The position numbers and the translations under genes were made by a program. Shown here in pieces: positions 60,401 to 64,000 of a stretch of DNA of 64,000 bases (positions within the stretch are counted from its first letter, which is position 1; each line of letters begins with the position of its first letter). Source of the DNA: Ulva prolifera (taxonomy: Eukaryota; Chlorophyta; Ulvophyceae; Ulvales; Ulvaceae); contig CM041203.1 in NCBI GenBank assembly GCA_023078555.1, positions 3,701,981-3,765,980 on the forward strand, given 5' to 3'. Under the pieces are notes generated by a model that saw only the letters and a list, made by a program, of their open reading frames with translations, was not told the DNA's origin and searched no databases.

Positions 60401-62448
60401 GCCGATGCTCTTGCTACGAAGAAACAGACATATCTGCCCTGCAGCTGAAGCAGCTGCTGAAGAGCTTTGAAGCCAGCACCTCGAAGATGGAGCCTGGAAT
60501 GGTTGAGTCATTTGGAAAGTCAGTGCAAGAGGCGGAGACCCAGGTGGACGCGCTGAAGCGGTCCTGGGGAGCCGAGATGCAGGCATTTGCTCAGCTGGTG
60601 GCCTACCTTAAGGGTCTTAAGCCTTCCATCACTCCTGGCGAGCTCTTCCAGATGATCCACTCCTTCCTCAAGCACCTGGAGGGAGCGATGGTAGACGTTA
60701 TGGAGGCAGAGAGAAACGCGGCGCGTGTCGCAGCATCTCCGGCACGGTCCCCAGGGCTGCCACACAAGAGCCCCGGCCATGAGCGCAGCCCGATGCAGGT
60801 GAAAGAGGGGGTCATTCAGCAGATGAAGGCGCTGTGCAGGCTGACGCCGGAGGCGCGTCGGGAGCGGATTGCACAGGCTGGATATGAGCGGCGGCTTATA
60901 TCTGAGAACATGAGTGGCCGTGACAGCCTACAGGCTGACATCGGCAGCGGGCCTGCCGTGTCAACGGGAAAGTTGCGCCAGTCCAAGGTGAATGTCATCT
61001 TCCTGCCTCTCTGGGGTTATGCAACTTCGATCAATTGCCACTGGGACAGTCATGCCATAATATCTGGCCAGTCAAACTGCCAAGCCACAATGACCAGGCG
61101 GTGAATCATGGCTGCACTGGACACACACGGCTGCATGTACCCTGGTACCCAATAATCTGCTTGATGTGTACAGTGTGAATCAACGGCTCCTGAAGTGGCT
61201 TGCAGGTGCACTCCTTGGGAAACGCCAAGGCCAGGCCTCGTGGGAACACTCCCCGCGCATCGCGACTGACGCCCCGGGGCCGCATGAACCCTCAGATTTG
61301 GGGATTCGAAGGCGTATGTGCCCGTCGCACTCGCGACTTCAAGGTTCCAGCTGTAATGAAAAATTCAAGCTGTCAGAGCACAGCCAGTCATCCCTCTGCA
61401 CAGCAGGCAGCGCAAGCAAAACCTGCCGCACCAGCATGTACGATGCAACAAACACCAGCACAGGCAGTCAGACATCCTGGTGCATCAGATGATCGGCCAC
61501 TCACTGCCGTACGGCACAGCAATCACAAGCCCGCAGGTGGGGGTGGTGCAAGGACTGGCGAGGCTGCGCCTCGAGGCCTTGGACAACAGCAACCTGCTGA
61601 AGTGGCATGGGCGAGTCCGCTGCGCTACGGTCTGTTTGGGGCAAGTAACACATGGCAGCCAGGTTTGCTGTTCAGGCCTTGTGCTTTTGCATACACGTGG
61701 AAACACTTATTGTACTGTTCATTCTGCAGCGCTTTGGTCATTGTGACATATGTTGTTGCTCACGTTTGCTTATGTTTGTGCTGATGATATGCAGGACCCG
61801 GACGATATGATGGTTGCACATCGTCTACAAATAACACCCAGACAGAGGCTAGAGGTTCAATGAACTCGGCCATCAGCCGCCAGCAAACCCCGTCTAAGCT
61901 TATCCCCAGAATTCCTGTGCATGGTTCACCGATAGCGGGCCCGCCTCAACATTCGCAGAATGTTCCAGGCCCTTCCCAGCGTGGGTCTCCGATTACTGTG
62001 CGCCAACCGATTGCACATGCGGCGGAAGGCGACTGGTCCCTTGTTAGTCTCGCACACGAACAGCGACCGCAGCCACAGGAGTGGCCAGTCATGAATCCGC
62101 AAGTTGAGCAACATGGTACCGCTTTGCTTTGTTCTTGTGCATGAGAGCCGTAGTCACAATGGCATCATTGTTGACATGCTGATGTGTGCAGGGCACACAC
62201 CTGCAAGCGTCACTGGATCCTGTAAAACACCGTCCCCCGAGCGGCATCTACAGAACCGCAGAGGAGTGATCAGACAAGTTCCAGATAGGGAATCTGCTGC
62301 CGCTGCTCAGCCTGTGCACAATCCTACAAAGATACATCAATTCAGCAGTCCCTGTCCATCACATGTACCGCCCGCTGCAGGAAGCAGCGCGCAACGAACT
62401 AAAGACATACTAGCACGTGCATGGCAAACTGTAGCAGATGAACTCTGA
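57411..62448 (+). CDS. Formin with FH1 and FH2 domains
   Basis: Actin nucleator and elongator. The first exons are uncertain. A region at about 57590-57830 (RRSYKDVQLCLTF, ITTDFRVLG-like strand pattern, LRFVRVQLRYCHG) has the look of a C2/PH-like N-terminal module. The FH1 region at 58430-58610 has polyproline tracts (APPPPPPPLPGR, VPPPPPPGVTKK) that bind profilin. FH2 begins TVRLFWKKMADPVRAEQPTVW. It continues after an intron at 59010 (VNIDFSELEEQFA), then RARNVGVLMRSLKMDVQAIQ, RPTKEELFLLQLLAAPTLK, the signature LSMGNFLNSG followed by AFHVEDLLKL, and CKSLLHFLAKQLL at 59950. Later exons (60061-60300, 60407-60980) complete FH2 with RSWGAEMQAFAQLV and ELFQMIHSFLKHLEG. The tail from 61200 to 62448 is low-complexity, rich in Pro, Gln, Ser and Ala, and its exon joins are unclear. 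No Rho-binding (GBD/FH3) or PTEN-like domain was seen. Confidence 0.85.
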
Positions 62449-62622
62449 TACACAAGCATGGCTCATCTGCTTCAGGAGCTATGCAAAAGAGGTTTGCACA
62501 ATAGTGTGCAAGTTGAGTAACGTGCCAATAGTTTCATCAAGTGTAGATCACATTGTGTTTCTTTCAGACATGTTTACACTTGATATCGACTGCGGTGCTG
62601 AATAACAATGGATTGACAAGCC

Positions 62623-63524
62623 TCATTTTGATTGAACCAAAGGCACTGGCTGAGCAAGGTGATCCCGAGCTGTGATGAGCCTTATTTTGTCCAACTCTAT
62701 TTCAGCTTGTCGGCGACGTCTTCCTTCAACTTCATGCTTTCTCCTCAATTCTGCAACTTCGATGCCAGCATTGACAGCCCGTTTTTGAGCCATCTTGCCA
62801 TCCTCTGCTGCAGCCCATGCTGCTTGAAGATCAGCATGTAGCTTTTTACGTTCACGCTCAAGCATTCCAACCTGATCTTTGAGGGACTCCAATTGCATTT
62901 CCCTTTCCTTGACTAACCCCTGCAGACAGCTAAGTTCATTTCTCCACCAGGTTGGATTTGAACTCTCCTGAACCTCGTCATCAAAGGAGATAGGAGCATG
63001 CATGGCGTTCAGAGGCACATTCAAAGCACACATTGACTGCGCCCAGTCTGGATCAGCTAAGGCCAGAATAGATCATATCAAGAGCACTCGGAGCTGCTCA
63101 TTACCTGTGAAACATGCAGTTTTGCTGCTGCCCCTCGTGCCTCAGCTTTGTACTTCCTCAGAATTTCCTCTTTTGCAGACATCATGTGCTCTGCCTCAGC
63201 CACGCTCCGGTTGTATGCAAATATCGCCTCTTCTAGCTTGGTAGATAATAGCTGCACCTCAGAGATGTACTCTGAGCGCACAGATGCCAGGGTGGTGCCA
63301 GCCATGTCATTAGTTCGTGTCAGAGAAGTCCTCACTGACTCCAACTCACGCCGAGTTGTGTCCAGCTGCTGGGTGAGCACCGTCACGTCATTCCTGCTGT
63401 CCACTGTTGAGGCCTGCAACTCCCAGACACTTGCGTCGTTTGCATTGGAGGGAAATGTCCATTTAGGCGTTTCGCGGTCGCCACTGTCACTTCAGCATCA
63501 GCAATCCAGGCGGCGAACACATCA
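62623..63524 (-). CDS. Coiled-coil protein, C-terminal exons
   Basis: Function unknown. Two exons on the minus strand encode long heptad-like helices. The first (about 63524-63105) starts near SDSGDRETPKWTFPSNANDA and runs through TVLTQQLDTTRRELESVRTS, EVQLLSTKLEEAIFAYNRSV and AEHMMSAKEEILRKYKAEA. The second (about 63000-62623) continues through LKDQVGMLERERKKLHADLQ and ELRRKHEVEGRRRRQAEIEL, and stops after VPLVQSK. The composition (Glu, Lys, Arg, Leu, Gln) and lack of Pro or Gly indicate an extended coiled coil. No other domain is visible, and 5' exons probably extend beyond 63524 and maybe beyond the window. The gene is convergent with the formin, with about 175 bases between stops. Confidence 0.6.
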
Positions 63525-64000
63525 CAAGCACACTTGCTGTCAATCCATGCACGCCTAGTAACGCCAGCGCTCAGAATGTGATCCATTCTACTCCACACGG
63601 CAATGGCAGCGCAGCCACTCGCATGGCGTTTAAGCCCTTGCAGAAACCCAACACGCCTACACTGAGGTGCCCACCAGAATCCCTGTGACCAGACGTGCAG
63701 ACAGACCACACGCACTCTACCGGAAACAGCAGCCCGCCGCAATAAGATTAGACACTGCCGTGACATCTTCTAGGAACAGATCACAACAAGCATCTGCAAG
63801 CCCCATGACCACAGTTGTGGCAATCAGAACGACCGTGTGGCATTCGTCTCATCCCTAAATGCAGTGATGAGACGCGCACCAAGCACGGCCGCGCATCACT
63901 TGGCAGGTAACAAGGCACAGTCACAAGCGGACAAACCAATGTCAAATAGTCAATGTCCCACAATGCATTCTACACCATGGTGAGACCCACGCTGCTTACT
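63525..64000. other. Right edge, probable upstream intron or 5' part of coiled-coil gene
   Basis: No exon can be assigned with confidence. The 127-codon minus-strand frame ending at 63383 overlaps the coiled-coil exon in another frame. Its upstream half (DHILSAGVTRRAWIDSKCAC) might be coding but lacks support. Confidence 0.3.

Overview
The window is nuclear DNA from an intron-rich eukaryote, most likely a unicellular green alga. Every recognisable gene is cut by many short GT-AG introns, usually ending in TGCAG, and base composition is near 50% GC. Several products look plant-like. The proteasome activator PA200 ends in the plant-type SYFA tail, the Nudix protein is of the NUDX23 FAD-pyrophosphatase type, and there is an FH1-FH2 formin. 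A 3',5'-cyclic-nucleotide phosphodiesterase, absent from land plants but present in green algae, also fits. The green-algal (possibly trebouxiophyte) placement is inference; there is no rRNA or organelle marker to settle it. No tRNA, rRNA, CRISPR or intact mobile element was found.

Layout. Positions 1-30 kb hold conserved housekeeping genes. They are the 3' end of an aminoalcoholphosphotransferase (+), a ~9.6 kb PA200/BLM10 gene (+), a URI-type prefoldin (+), a NUDX23-like Nudix hydrolase (-), a BET1-type SNARE (-), an Arg/Asp-repeat protein (-), a CTNNBL1 (beta-catenin-like 1) splicing-associated gene (-), a cyclic-nucleotide phosphodiesterase (+) and CNOT11 of the CCR4-NOT complex (-). The stretch between CTNNBL1 and the phosphodiesterase contains a 32-base poly-G run and a short decayed piece resembling mitochondrial cox1.

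Positions 30.5-52 kb are the remarkable part: a head-to-tail array of five diverged paralogues, all on the minus strand, called PKA to PKE here. Each encodes a membrane-anchored protein. The order is a poorly conserved N-terminal region, one transmembrane helix, a Pro-rich cytoplasmic linker, a short conserved juxtamembrane segment, and a protein-kinase-fold domain. That domain lacks the ATP-anchoring lysine and has the DFG motif changed to EFG, EFA, EYA or EYC. Exon boundaries and phases are shared, with a 174-nt N-lobe exon and a 316-nt catalytic-loop exon. The array therefore arose by tandem duplication and looks like a family of receptor-like pseudokinases.

Positions 52-57 kb have no gene I can support. 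The right end carries a formin with a polyproline FH1 and an FH2 domain (+), followed by the 3' part of a coiled-coil protein gene (-). The housekeeping genes share no obvious pathway. The pseudokinase genes form the only functional cluster.
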